Shown here piece after piece: positions 7,244 to 16,201 of a stretch of 64,000 bases of DNA (position 1 is its first letter; each line of letters begins with the position of its first letter). A program made the position numbers and the translations under genes. Source of the stretch: Dechloromonas agitata is5 (lineage in GTDB: Bacteria; Pseudomonadota; Gammaproteobacteria; Burkholderiales; Rhodocyclaceae); assembly GCF_000519045.1 (NCBI RefSeq), contig NZ_KI912532.1, positions 558,001-622,000 of the forward strand, read 5' to 3'. The notes under the pieces are model-generated. The model was not told the DNA's origin and searched no databases. It was given only the letters and a program-made list of their open reading frames with translations.

Positions 7244-8619
7244 GCCAAGCCCTTCCCTCCTCCCTGATCCAAGCCCTCCAGCAACAGTTCCAGCAACGTT
7301 TCACCCTCGGCGAATCGGCCCGCCTGCAGCATGGCCGCGACGAGTCGGTACATGCCCCGCAGCCGCCCGACGGCGTGGTGATGGCGGAAAGTACGGAAGA
7401 AGTCGCCGCCGTCATCCGCCTCTGCGCCGAGCAGGGCGTGCCGGTCATTCCCTACGGTGTCGGCAGCTCGGTCGAAGGCCATGTCCTGGCACCACGGGGC
7501 GGCATTTCCCTCGACCTCTCCGGCATGAACCAGGTCCTCGCCATCCATGCCGACGATGGCGACGCGGTCGTACAAGCCGGCGTCACCCGCAAGCAGTTGA
7601 ACGATGCCCTGAAAGGTACTGGTCTCTTCTTCCCGATCGACCCCGGCGCCGATGCCACCCTGGGCGGCATGGCGGCCACCCGCGCCTCGGGCACCAATGC
7701 CGTGCGCTACGGCACGATGAAGGATAACGTGCTGGCCACCACGACAGTGCTGGCCGACGGCCGGGTGATGAAAACCGGCGGCCGCGCCCGCAAGTCCTCG
7801 GCCGGCTACGACCTGACCCGCCTGCTGGTCGGCTCGGAAGGCACGCTGGGGGTGATGACCGAACTGACCGTCAAGCTCTATCCGATCCCGGAAGCCATCT
7901 CGGCCGCCGTATGCACCTTCCCGAGCATCGAAGCAGCGGTGCAGACGGTGATCCAGACCATCCAGCTCGGCGTGCCGGTGGCGCGCATCGAACTGCTCGA
8001 TGCCCTTTCCCTGAAGGCCATCAACCAGTTCAGCAAGACCACGCTGGCCGAAGCGCCGACCCTGTTCTTCGAGTTCCACGGCAGCCCGGCCGGTGTCGAG
8101 GAACAGGCGCAGACGGTGCAGGCCATCGCCGATGACCTGGGCGGGGCCAACTTTGCGTGGGCCACCCGGCCGGAAGACCGCAGCCGCCTGTGGCAAGCCC
8201 GCCATGACGCCTACTTCGCCTGCCTGCAATTGAAGCCCGGCTGCCGCTGCTTCCCGACCGACGTCTGCGTGCCGATCTCACGCTTGGCCGAGTGCATTGC
8301 CGAAACGCAGGCCGACATCGCCCAAGTAAGTATTCCGATTGCCCTCTTCGGGCATGTCGGCGACGGCAATTTCCATCTTGTCGTGCTGGTCGACACCGAC
8401 AACCCGAAGGAGATGGAAGAAGCCGCGTGGATCAGCCGGCGGGTAGTCGAACGGGCGATTGCGATGGAAGGTACCTGCACCGGGGAGCATGGGATTGGGC
8501 TCGGGAAGAAGAAATATCTCGTCGCTGAGCACGGAGAGGTGGCGGTGGATGTCATGCGGGCGGTGAAGGCGGCGCTTGATCCGCGGGGGTTATTGAACCC
8601 GGGGAAGGTTTTGCCCTGA
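7240..8619 (+). CDS. FAD-linked D-2-hydroxyacid dehydrogenase (GlcD / cytochrome D-lactate dehydrogenase family)
   Basis: A 459-residue flavoprotein of the VAO/PCMH class. FAD-binding parts: VIPYGVGSSVEGH near residue 70, PGADATLGGMAATRASGTNAVRYG around 130-150, and the C-terminal cap with FGHVGDGNFH, GTCTGEHGIGLGKK and the final LLNPGKVLP. These blocks match the mitochondrial-type D-lactate dehydrogenase (LDHD/Dld) more closely than the glycolate oxidase subunit GlcD. The family oxidises D-lactate or larger D-2-hydroxyacids to 2-oxoacids and passes electrons to a quinone, cytochrome or ETF. It starts at GTG overlapping the upstream stop (GTGA). Its position before an arylpyruvate oxidoreductase suggests, as inference, an aryl- or alkyl-lactate substrate. 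Confidence 0.85.
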   Translation: MSQALPSSLIQALQQQFQQRFTLGESARLQHGRDESVHAPQPPDGVVMAESTEEVAAVIRLCAEQGVPVIPYGVGSSVEGHVLAPRGGISLDLSGMNQVLAIHADDGDAVVQAGVTRKQLNDALKGTGLFFPIDPGADATLGGMAATRASGTNAVRYGTMKDNVLATTTVLADGRVMKTGGRARKSSAGYDLTRLLVGSEGTLGVMTELTVKLYPIPEAISAAVCTFPSIEAAVQTVIQTIQLGVPVARIELLDALSLKAINQFSKTTLAEAPTLFFEFHGSPAGVEEQAQTVQAIADDLGGANFAWATRPEDRSRLWQARHDAYFACLQLKPGCRCFPTDVCVPISRLAECIAETQADIAQVSIPIALFGHVGDGNFHLVVLVDTDNPKEMEEAAWISRRVVERAIAMEGTCTGEHGIGLGKKKYLVAEHGEVAVDVMRAVKAALDPRGLLNPGKVLP

Positions 8620-8640
8620 GGCTGAGGGGTGATGTGCACT

Positions 8641-8716
8641 CCGGGCGCTTCGTAGTTGACCTTTTTTTTCGCGCTTGCAGCGCGACAGCCCCTAACCGAA
8701 CACACGAAGCGCCCGG
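8641..8716. repeat. Nested inverted repeat in the spacer before the indolepyruvate oxidoreductase gene
   Basis: CCGGGCGCTTCGT at 8641-8653 is the exact reverse complement of ACGAAGCGCCCGG at 8704-8716. Inside the 50-bp interval sits a second perfect hairpin, CGCGCT-TGC-AGCGCG (8670-8684), preceded by a run of eight T. The outer arms are too far apart and the T-run too misplaced for a simple terminator. It may be a REP-like palindromic element or an mRNA structure in the leader. Confidence 0.6.
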
Positions 8717-8844
8717 GGAAATCCCCCACTTGCCAGAACCATCCCCACTCCCCAATACTCAAATCTCCAACCCCGCCCGTCATCACCCCCGACGAGCGGG
8801 CAACACACGAACCGGCCCACAAGGCCGCATAAATGGAGACAAAA

Positions 8845-11800
8845 ATGGGCAAACCCGATTTGCCAGCCGCGCTATCCGCGACGCTGGACGACAAATACAC
8901 CCGCACGGCCGGCCGCGTCTTCCTGACCGGCACCCAGGCGCTGATCCGCCTACCCATGCTGCAACGGGAACGCGATCTCGCCGCCGGACTGAATACGGCC
9001 GGCTTCATTGCCGGCTACCGCGGCAGCCCGCTCGGCAATCTCGATCTCGGGCTATGGAAAGCCAAGCAGCACCTCGCCGACCATCACATCACCTTCCAGC
9101 CCGGCGTTAACGAAGATCTTGCCGCGACGGCGGTCTGGGGCAGCCAACAGGTCGGCCTCTTCCCCGGCGCGAAATACGACGGCGTCTTCGGCATGTGGTA
9201 TGGCAAGGGCCCGGGCGTCGACCGCTGCGGCGACGTTTTCCGCCACGCCAACGCCGCCGGCACCGCCCGGCACGGCGGTGTGCTGGTCATTGCCGGCGAC
9301 GATCATGCCGCCAAGTCGTCCACCCTGCCGCACCAGACCGAGCATGTCTTCAAGGCGGTGATGATGCCGGTGCTCTACCCGGCCAATGTGCAGGAATACC
9401 TCGATTTCGGCCTGCACGGCTGGGCGATGAGCCGCTATTCCGGTTGCTGGGTCGCCTTCAAGGCCCTGGCCGATACGGTGGAAACCTCCGCTTCGGTCAC
9501 GATCGATCCCGCCGCCGTCCGCATTGTCATTCCCGGGGATTTCCCGCTGCCGGCAGACGGCCTGAACATCCGCTGGCCCGACCCGCCGCTGGTGCAGGAA
9601 GCCCGTCTGCTCAACCACAAGCTTTACGCCGCGCTCGCCTATTGCCGGGCCAACCGTCTCGACCGCCTGGTAATCGACTCGCCCGCCCCGCGTCTCGGCA
9701 TCCTGACGGCGGGAAAAAGCTATCTCGACGTGCGCCAGGCGCTGGACGAACTCGGCATTGACGAGCCGTTGGCCGCCGAGATCGGTATCCGGCTGTACAA
9801 GGTCGGCATGGTCTGGCCGCTGGAGCCGGAAGGTGTCCGCCAGTTCGCCGAAGGGCTCGAGGAAATCCTCGTCGTCGAGGAAAAGCGCCAGCTGCTCGAA
9901 TACCAGCTCAAGGAGGAACTCTACAACTGGCGGGAAGACGTACGCCCGCGTGTCATCGGCAAGTTCGACGAAATCGGCGAGTGGAGCGAGGGCAACTGGC
10001 TGCTGCCCGCTGCTGGCGAATTGCCGGTAGCGAGCATCGCCCGCGTCATCGCTGAACGCATCGGCCGCTTCTTCACGTCGTCGACCATCGCCGCCCGCCT
10101 GAACATCATCGCCGCCAAGCAGCAGGCCGGCAAAACCCCCATCGTGCTGGCCGAACGCAAGCCGCACTTCTGCTCCGGCTGCCCGCACAACACCTCGACC
10201 CGGGTGCCGGATGGCTCACGCGCCGTGGCCGGTATCGGCTGCCATTACATGGTGACGTGGATGGACCGCTCAACCTCAACCTTCACCCACATGGGCGGCG
10301 AAGGGGTGCCCTGGGTCGGCCAGGCGCCCTTCACCGAGGAAAAGCACATCTTCGCCAACCTTGGCGACGGCACCTACTTCCACTCCGGGCTGCTCGCCAT
10401 CCGGCAGTCCCTGGCTGCCCGGGTGCCGATCACCTACAAGATTCTCTACAACGATGCCGTGGCGATGACCGGCGGCCAGCCGGTGGACGGTTCGCTGAGC
10501 GTGGCCCGCCTCACCCGCCAGCTCGAAGCCGAAGGCGTCGAGAAAATGGTCATCGTCGCCGCCGCACCGGACAAATATGCCGAAGTGACCGATCTCGCCC
10601 AACCCGGTGGCAAGGCGATCCCGATCCGCCACCGTGACGAGCTCGATGCGGTGCAGCGCGAGTTGCGCGAATACCCGGGTGTCTCGGTGCTGATCTACGA
10701 CCAGGTTTGCGCGACGGAAGCACGGCGCCGCCGCAAGCGCGGCAAGATGCCCGCTGTCACGCAGCGCGTCGTGATCAACGAAGCGGTCTGCGAAGGTTGC
10801 GGCGACTGCTCGGTGCAATCCAACTGCCTGTCGGTCGTGCCGGTCGAAACGCCTTTCGGCACCAAGCGCCAGATCGACCAGTCGGCCTGCAATCAGGATT
10901 TCTCCTGCCTGAAGGGCTTCTGCCCGAGCTTCGTGACGCTGGAAGGCGCCCGGCCGAAAAAGGCCGCGGCTGCGGCCGACGATACAGACTGGCCGATCCT
11001 GCCGGCCCCCGCCCTGCCGGCGACGGTGCAACCCTACAACCTGCTGATCACCGGCGTCGGCGGCATGGGCGTCATCACCCTCGGCGCCCTGCTCGGCATG
11101 GCCGCCCATCTCGACGGCAAGGGCGTTTCAGTGCTCGACATGACCGGCCTCGCCCAGAAATACGGCGCCGTCTTCTCGCATCTGCGCATCGCCGACCGCC
11201 CGCAGGACATCCACGCCGCCCGCATCGCGACCGGCGAGGCGCATGCCGTGCTGGGTGGCGACCTGGTGGTCAGCGCCAGTAGCGAAGCCCTGTCGAAGAT
11301 GCTCGAGGGCCACACCCGGGCGGTTGTCAGCTGCACCGACACGCCGACCGCCGAATTCACCCGCAACCGCGACTGGCGCTTCCCGCTCACCGGGCTGCAA
11401 GGCCAGCTGCGCGAAGCCCTGGGCGCCGATCAGGTGCAGTTCATTGATGCCCAGCACCTGGCGACCCGGCTGATGGGCGATGCCCTCTACGCCAACATGC
11501 TGCTTCTCGGCTACGCCTGGCAGCACGGTCTGGTACCGGTATCCGGTGCGGCTCTGGAGCAAGCCATCGAACTCAACGGCGCCGCCATCGAGGCCAACCG
11601 ACTGGCCTTCGCCTGGGGCCGGCGAGCTGCCCTCTACCCGGAACGGGTTGCCGCGCTGGCGGGCCCTCTGGCGGGCGAAACCCGGGCGACCCCCTCGCTC
11701 GACGAACTGATCGCCCAGCGCAGCGCCCATCTCGCCGCTTACCAGGATGACGCCCTGGCCGAGCGCTTCCGCCGGCGCATCGCCGCTATCCGTACACTCG

Positions 11801-12306
11801 GCGACGCTGACCTGAGCCGCGGCGTTGCCACCCAGTACGCCCGCCTGTTGGCGCCCAAGGACGAGTTCGAAGTCGCCCGCCTGTATGCCGAAAGCGATTT
11901 CCTGGCCGGCCTCCGGCAACAGTTCGACGGCGATTTCCGCCTCGCCTTCCATCTCGCCCCGCCCTGGCTGGCCAAACCGGGGCCGGATGGCCGTCCACGC
12001 AAACGGCGTTTCGGCCCGTGGCTACTGCCGGCCTTGCGCCTGCTGGCACGTGCAAGGCGGTGGCGCGGCACCTGGCTCGATCCGTTCCTGCGCAGCCCGG
12101 AGCGCGCCCTCGACCGCCGCCTGCTGGCCGATTATGAAGCCGATCTCGACCTGCTGCTCCAGGCTGGCCAGGGTGGCCCGGCTGCCCAGGCGCTCGCCAA
12201 CTGGCCGGGCGATGTACGCGGTTTCGGCCCGGTCCGCGAGGCGGCCGCCGAACGCGCCCTGCGCCAACGGGAAGCGGCGCGCGAGAAGCTCCGGGCGATG
12301 ACCTGA
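8845..12306 (+). CDS. Fused indolepyruvate (arylpyruvate):ferredoxin oxidoreductase
   Basis: A 1153-residue single-chain 2-oxoacid:acceptor oxidoreductase. N-terminal pyrimidine-binding part (residues 1-400), then TPP-binding part with GCHYMVTWMDRS and NLGDGTYFHSG plus NDAVAMTGGQ. A ferredoxin-like cluster site CEGCGDCSVQSNC lies at about 649-661. A gamma domain starts with the Rossmann loop GVGGMGVITLG near 735, and a C-terminal helical extension (DUF6537-like) follows. The family oxidises indolepyruvate, phenylpyruvate and similar arylpyruvates to arylacetyl-CoA, the key step of anaerobic Phe/Tyr/Trp breakdown. I placed the start at the second Met (8845), because GGAG lies 6 bp before it while nothing precedes the ATG at 8833. 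This family of fused enzymes is common in Azoarcus-like denitrifiers. Confidence 0.9.
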   Translation: MGKPDLPAALSATLDDKYTRTAGRVFLTGTQALIRLPMLQRERDLAAGLNTAGFIAGYRGSPLGNLDLGLWKAKQHLADHHITFQPGVNEDLAATAVWGSQQVGLFPGAKYDGVFGMWYGKGPGVDRCGDVFRHANAAGTARHGGVLVIAGDDHAAKSSTLPHQTEHVFKAVMMPVLYPANVQEYLDFGLHGWAMSRYSGCWVAFKALADTVETSASVTIDPAAVRIVIPGDFPLPADGLNIRWPDPPLVQEARLLNHKLYAALAYCRANRLDRLVIDSPAPRLGILTAGKSYLDVRQALDELGIDEPLAAEIGIRLYKVGMVWPLEPEGVRQFAEGLEEILVVEEKRQLLEYQLKEELYNWREDVRPRVIGKFDEIGEWSEGNWLLPAAGELPVASIARVIAERIGRFFTSSTIAARLNIIAAKQQAGKTPIVLAERKPHFCSGCPHNTSTRVPDGSRAVAGIGCHYMVTWMDRSTSTFTHMGGEGVPWVGQAPFTEEKHIFANLGDGTYFHSGLLAIRQSLAARVPITYKILYNDAVAMTGGQPVDGSLSVARLTRQLEAEGVEKMVIVAAAPDKYAEVTDLAQPGGKAIPIRHRDELDAVQRELREYPGVSVLIYDQVCATEARRRRKRGKMPAVTQRVVINEAVCEGCGDCSVQSNCLSVVPVETPFGTKRQIDQSACNQDFSCLKGFCPSFVTLEGARPKKAAAAADDTDWPILPAPALPATVQPYNLLITGVGGMGVITLGALLGMAAHLDGKGVSVLDMTGLAQKYGAVFSHLRIADRPQDIHAARIATGEAHAVLGGDLVVSASSEALSKMLEGHTRAVVSCTDTPTAEFTRNRDWRFPLTGLQGQLREALGADQVQFIDAQHLATRLMGDALYANMLLLGYAWQHGLVPVSGAALEQAIELNGAAIEANRLAFAWGRRAALYPERVAALAGPLAGETRATPSLDELIAQRSAHLAAYQDDALAERFRRRIAAIRTLGDADLSRGVATQYARLLAPKDEFEVARLYAESDFLAGLRQQFDGDFRLAFHLAPPWLAKPGPDGRPRKRRFGPWLLPALRLLARARRWRGTWLDPFLRSPERALDRRLLADYEADLDLLLQAGQGGPAAQALANWPGDVRGFGPVREAAAERALRQREAAREKLRAMT

Positions 12307-12553
12307 GCCCTTGCAGGGCTGTCCCCCAGATTGTCCCTGCGGGCCGGCACGCGCGCTGATGCGCAATCCGGGGGGACTATCGAAAACCCACCGCCGAGGT
12401 TCACCACGAAAACACCCGGCCGGAATAGCTCGCCCCCTGCGCTGGATCTCCTTTGCGCTAGCTGGGCGCCGGGTGGCATGTGTCTTTTACCGGCCCATCT
12501 TTTTCCAACCTCCTGATCTCGTACCCTGGCGAACAATCCGGGATAATCGCGGG

Positions 12554-13303
12554 ATGTTCTCGCCGCCGCTCCGCCAGCTCGCCCTGCAGGGCGCCGCCGT
12601 CATCCTCGTCCTTTCCCTTGCCTGGCCCTATTTCGGCGTGCAGGGCGAAGCCCTGCCCTGGCGGGAGACCAGCCTGGCGATCGGCGGCGTTGCCCTGCTC
12701 TTCGCCACACTGTCGCGCCAGGCATGGTGGTGGCGGCTGATCCACGCCCTCTTCATGCCGCTGGTCTGGGCGACTTACCAGCTGGCCATCGACCCCGGCT
12801 GGTTCCTGCTCGCCGCCATCTTGCTGCTGCTCGTCTATCGCGGCGCGCTGAGCGGGCAGGTGCCGCTTTATCTGTCCAACCGGCAGACGGTGCAGGCACT
12901 GGCTGAACTGCTCGCCGAGCGCGGCCCCTGCCGCTTCATCGATCTCGGAGCCGGACTGGGCAGCACGGTGGTACCGCTGGCCGACAACCTGCCCGAACAC
13001 CGCTTCACCGGCGTCGAAAACGCCCCGCTGACCTGGCTTGCCGGCCGCCTCCTCGGCATCGGCCGGCCGAATCTGGCGTGGCGCTGGGGTGACCTGTGGC
13101 AGGCCGACCTGGGCGAGCACGACGTGGTCTATGCCTTCCTGTCGCCAGCCCCGATGTCTCAGCTGTGGGAGAAGGTGCAGGCCGAAATGAAGCCGGGCAG
13201 CCTGTTCATCAGTAACAGCTTCCCGGTTCCCGGTGCCACGCCGGAACGCATCATCGAAGTGGATTGCGTCCCGCCGCGACCGCTCTATTGCTACCAGCGC
13301 TAG
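12554..13303 (+). CDS. Membrane-anchored class I SAM-dependent methyltransferase-like protein
   Basis: A 249-residue protein. The first 110 residues contain three to four hydrophobic segments (LALQGAAVILVLSLAW, SLAIGGVALLFATL, WFLLAAILLLLVYRG). The C-terminal half holds a SAM-binding motif I, FIDLGAGLGSTVVPLA, and an acidic residue after the second strand (FTGVENAP), then a motif IV-like stretch (DVVYAFLSP). Class I methyltransferases bind SAM this way; the acceptor here is unknown. It ends 6 bp before the sensor kinase gene and so is probably cotranscribed with it. Codons upstream of 12554 lie in a palindrome-rich spacer (12307-12553) without family similarity, so they were excluded. Confidence 0.7.
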   Translation: MFSPPLRQLALQGAAVILVLSLAWPYFGVQGEALPWRETSLAIGGVALLFATLSRQAWWWRLIHALFMPLVWATYQLAIDPGWFLLAAILLLLVYRGALSGQVPLYLSNRQTVQALAELLAERGPCRFIDLGAGLGSTVVPLADNLPEHRFTGVENAPLTWLAGRLLGIGRPNLAWRWGDLWQADLGEHDVVYAFLSPAPMSQLWEKVQAEMKPGSLFISNSFPVPGATPERIIEVDCVPPRPLYCYQR

Positions 13304-13309
13304 CCCGGC

Positions 13310-15400
13310 ATGCCCGCCCGCAAGCCCGAAACCCTGGCACTGACCGTATCGCTGATCGGTACGCTGATCGTGCTGCTGGTCTTCCTGGCCGACCTCGTCG
13401 TCGCCCGCCACCGCGACCTGGATGCCGGCGAACGCCGGCTGCAGCATTTCGGCATCATGATGGCCGAGCACACGGCACGTACCTTCGAGGCCGTCGATGT
13501 GCTGTTGCGCGAGACGGCGACCGACCTGTCGCACAGTCGGCGCGACTGGGAAAACTGGGAGGCGAGCAAGGGCTGGGAATACATCGCCCAACGCCATTCC
13601 CGGTCAATGCCGCAATTGCGCGACCTGATCATCTTCGACCGGCTGGGCAACCAGCGTTTCATCTCGACCTATTTCCCGGCGCCACAGATCAACGTCCGCG
13701 ACCGCCCCTACTTCGCCGCCCTCGAAGGCGGTGCCGAGGGAGCCACCTTCGGCCCCTTCATCGGGCGCAATTCGGCCCGTTACACCTACGCCATTGCCCG
13801 CCGGCTGACCGGCGACAACGGCCATTTCAACGGGGCGGTGTTCGGCGCGATCGAGCCAGCCTTCATGCAGGAATTCTGCTGGTCGAACCGCCTCTCCGAC
13901 GATTTCGAATCGGTCCTCGTCAATGCCCGCGGCGAGGTTGTCGCCTCCTGCCGGCCGACCGATCTCAGCCGGCAATCGCCGGTGATCGGCGCCCTGGCTG
14001 AACTGGTGCTGTTCGAGGGGAAGCTGCGCGGTGCCCTGCCCAACCAGGGCCTGCTCACCGTCAACGGCCTGCTGGTCGCCGCTGCTCCGGTGCCGGGCTT
14101 TGCCGACCTGCGCATCCTGAGCGCGATTCCGGAAAGCACGCTGCTCACCAACTGGCAGAACCGCCTGTTCGAACTCGGCACGCTCGCCACGCTGGTCACC
14201 GTCGTCCTGCTCGTCAGCGCCGCCCTGATCCGCCGCCAGGTACGGGAAATGGCCCGCATGACCATCGAACTCGCAGCCAGCCACGAGCATCTCGAAGAGC
14301 GCATCAAAGAGGCAACGCTCGAACTGGCCGGGCAGAAGGACGCGGCGGAGCGCGCCAATACCGCCAAGAGCCGCTTCCTGGCAGCCGCCAGCCATGACTT
14401 GCGACAACCCCTGCATGCCCTGTCACTGTTCGCCACCGACCTGCAGCGCCAGGTGCGCAGTAGCACGCCGCAGGAACTGCCGCGCCTGGCTGAGCAGATC
14501 GCCGCCTCGACCGCCCTGCTCGGCGAATTGCTCGATTCGCTGCTCGACATCTCCCGGCTCGATGTCGCCGGCATCAAACCGGATAGCCGCCCATCCGGAC
14601 TCCAGCCGATCTTCCAGCGCGTCGCCGACTCCTTCCGGCGAGCGGCAACCGACCGTAACCTGACCCTGCGCTGCCGGCCGAGCAAGCTATGGGTCGATAC
14701 CGATCCGGTAATGCTGGAGCGGATGATCGCCAACCTGGTCTCCAATGCGCTGCGTTACACCCCGGCTGGCGGCCGTGTCCTGGTTGCCGCCCGCCGCCGC
14801 GGCGGGCGGGTCGCCATCGAGGTCAGGGACAGCGGCATCGGTATCGCCAAGGAACACCAGGCGGCGATCTTTGCCGAGTTCTACCAGGTCGGCAACGCGG
14901 CGCGTGAGCAGAACAAGGGCCTCGGCCTCGGTCTCTCCATCGTCGACCGGCTGGCCAAGGCGCTCGATATCCAGGTGACGCTGAAGTCACGCACAGGCGA
15001 AGGCACCCTGTTCACCCTCCTTGTCCCGGCCTGTGCGCCGCTGGCAATGGAAGCCCGTACCGAAACCGGCACACCGGCCGGCAAGGTGCATTGCATCGGC
15101 AATTCCGACGATTTGCGGGCGAGCGCCGAACTGCTCGGACACTGGGGTTATGAAGTGGTTTGTCGGCCGAGCGGCCATGCCGGCCGCGAGTTGAAGGACA
15201 GCGTGGTCATCGCCGATCAGGACGCGCTCGGTGCGCTCTGCGGCGGCCAGGCGCCCCCCATGCCGGTCATCGTACTGGCCCGCGAGACGCCGGGCAAGCT
15301 GCCCGAAGGGGTGCATGCCCTGCCGCTGCCGCTACGGCCCGCCAAGCTGCGGGCCCTACTCAGCCAGCTTCAGAAAGCGCTTTCGAAGTCGATGCCGTAG
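13310..15400 (+). CDS. Cache-domain sensor histidine kinase with degenerate C-terminal receiver
   Basis: A 696-residue membrane kinase. TM1 at about 12-30 and TM2 at about 290-307 flank a 250-residue periplasmic region resembling a double-Cache (PDC) sensor (RDRPYFAALEGG, GPFIGRNSARYTYAIAR). A coiled coil leads to HisKA with SHDLRQPLHAL (phospho-His362), then ATPase blocks LERMIANLVSNALRY and KGLGLGLSIVDRL. The last 110 residues look like a shortened receiver: acidic pair SDD and VVIADQD are recognisable but the fold is minimal and may not accept phosphate. Its 3' end overlaps the convergent regulator gene by 31 bp, which is its obvious partner candidate. The ligand is unknown. Confidence 0.85.
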   Translation: MPARKPETLALTVSLIGTLIVLLVFLADLVVARHRDLDAGERRLQHFGIMMAEHTARTFEAVDVLLRETATDLSHSRRDWENWEASKGWEYIAQRHSRSMPQLRDLIIFDRLGNQRFISTYFPAPQINVRDRPYFAALEGGAEGATFGPFIGRNSARYTYAIARRLTGDNGHFNGAVFGAIEPAFMQEFCWSNRLSDDFESVLVNARGEVVASCRPTDLSRQSPVIGALAELVLFEGKLRGALPNQGLLTVNGLLVAAAPVPGFADLRILSAIPESTLLTNWQNRLFELGTLATLVTVVLLVSAALIRRQVREMARMTIELAASHEHLEERIKEATLELAGQKDAAERANTAKSRFLAAASHDLRQPLHALSLFATDLQRQVRSSTPQELPRLAEQIAASTALLGELLDSLLDISRLDVAGIKPDSRPSGLQPIFQRVADSFRRAATDRNLTLRCRPSKLWVDTDPVMLERMIANLVSNALRYTPAGGRVLVAARRRGGRVAIEVRDSGIGIAKEHQAAIFAEFYQVGNAAREQNKGLGLGLSIVDRLAKALDIQVTLKSRTGEGTLFTLLVPACAPLAMEARTETGTPAGKVHCIGNSDDLRASAELLGHWGYEVVCRPSGHAGRELKDSVVIADQDALGALCGGQAPPMPVIVLARETPGKLPEGVHALPLPLRPAKLRALLSQLQKALSKSMP

Positions 15401-16035
15401 CGCGCCACGGCGACCAGCGCCTGGGTCCGGCTGCTGACGCCAAGGGTCTTGAAGACGGCGGTCGCATGAATCTTCACAGTCCCTTCCGACAGGCCGAGCT
15501 GGTCGGCAATATCGCGATTGGTCAGGCCGCGCACCATCAGGGCGAGCACTTGCGCCTGCCGCTCGGTGAGCCCCACCTCATCCGGTCTGACACCGTTCTT
15601 GGCCGGCGGGATCGGCGTTTCGGCATCGAGCGTCGGAGCGGCCGACTGGCCGCTCGGCCGGAAAATGTTGCCAGCCAGCACCGCGCGCACCGCCGAGAGC
15701 AGCGCCTCGCCGGAAAAAGCCTTGGGAATGAAGCCGGATGCGCCGAGATTGAGCACGCGGGTGATGGTCGGCGTGTCATCGAATGCCGACACGACGGCGA
15801 CCGGCATTGCCGGATAACGGCGGCGCAGGATGTCGAGGCCGGCGAAACCGTCGATGCCCGGCAGGGCCAGGTCGAGCAGGACGAGATCGAACTCGCCCTC
15901 GCCATCCAGCACGTTGAGGGCCGATTCGAAATCCGGTGCTTCGAGCACCACGGCGCCGCGCTCCAACTGGCCGAGCAAACGGACCAGGCCTTCGCGGACC
16001 AGTGCATGATCTTCCACCACCAACAGCTTGAGCAT
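15370..16035 (-). CDS. NarL/LuxR-family response regulator
   Basis: A 221-residue two-domain regulator. Receiver: acidic pair E8/D9, phospho-acceptor D55 in LVLLDLALPG, K105 in GFIPKAFS. The C-terminal LuxR-type helix-turn-helix starts LTERQAQVLALMVRGLTNRDIADQL and ends GTVKIHATAVFKTLGVSSRTQA. The ATG at 16035 is chosen over a GTG two codons upstream because AAGGAGG stands 7 bp before the ATG and only 1 bp before the GTG. It is convergent with, and overlaps the end of, the Cache sensor kinase gene, so the two probably form one two-component system. Target genes cannot be read. Confidence 0.9.
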   Translation of the reverse strand: MLKLLVVEDHALVREGLVRLLGQLERGAVVLEAPDFESALNVLDGEGEFDLVLLDLALPGIDGFAGLDILRRRYPAMPVAVVSAFDDTPTITRVLNLGASGFIPKAFSGEALLSAVRAVLAGNIFRPSGQSAAPTLDAETPIPPAKNGVRPDEVGLTERQAQVLALMVRGLTNRDIADQLGLSEGTVKIHATAVFKTLGVSSRTQALVAVARYGIDFESAF

Positions 16036-16201
16036 ACCCACCCCTCCTTCGACAGGCCGCTAATTTAGCATTTTGCATAGCCGCTGGGTTGATGCAGATC
16101 AGGTACCCAATCGCCCGAAAACCGCGCCTTGGGCACGTAACCTTGCCCCTGCTCGGGCATCCGGGTTTAAGATGTCAGCATCCAACCGGAAGGAGACGAC
16201 A

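Noticed and set aside
12306..12320. AGCCCT-TGC-AGGGCT hairpin right after the indolepyruvate oxidoreductase stop as a terminator
   Set aside because: The stem is short and no T-run follows. The spacer to 12553 has several such GC-rich inverted repeats and none is convincing.
16036..16201. Promoter pair between the NarL-type regulator and phaM
   Set aside because: TTGCCC with TAAGAT has a 19-bp spacer and weak matches, which is not enough to call.
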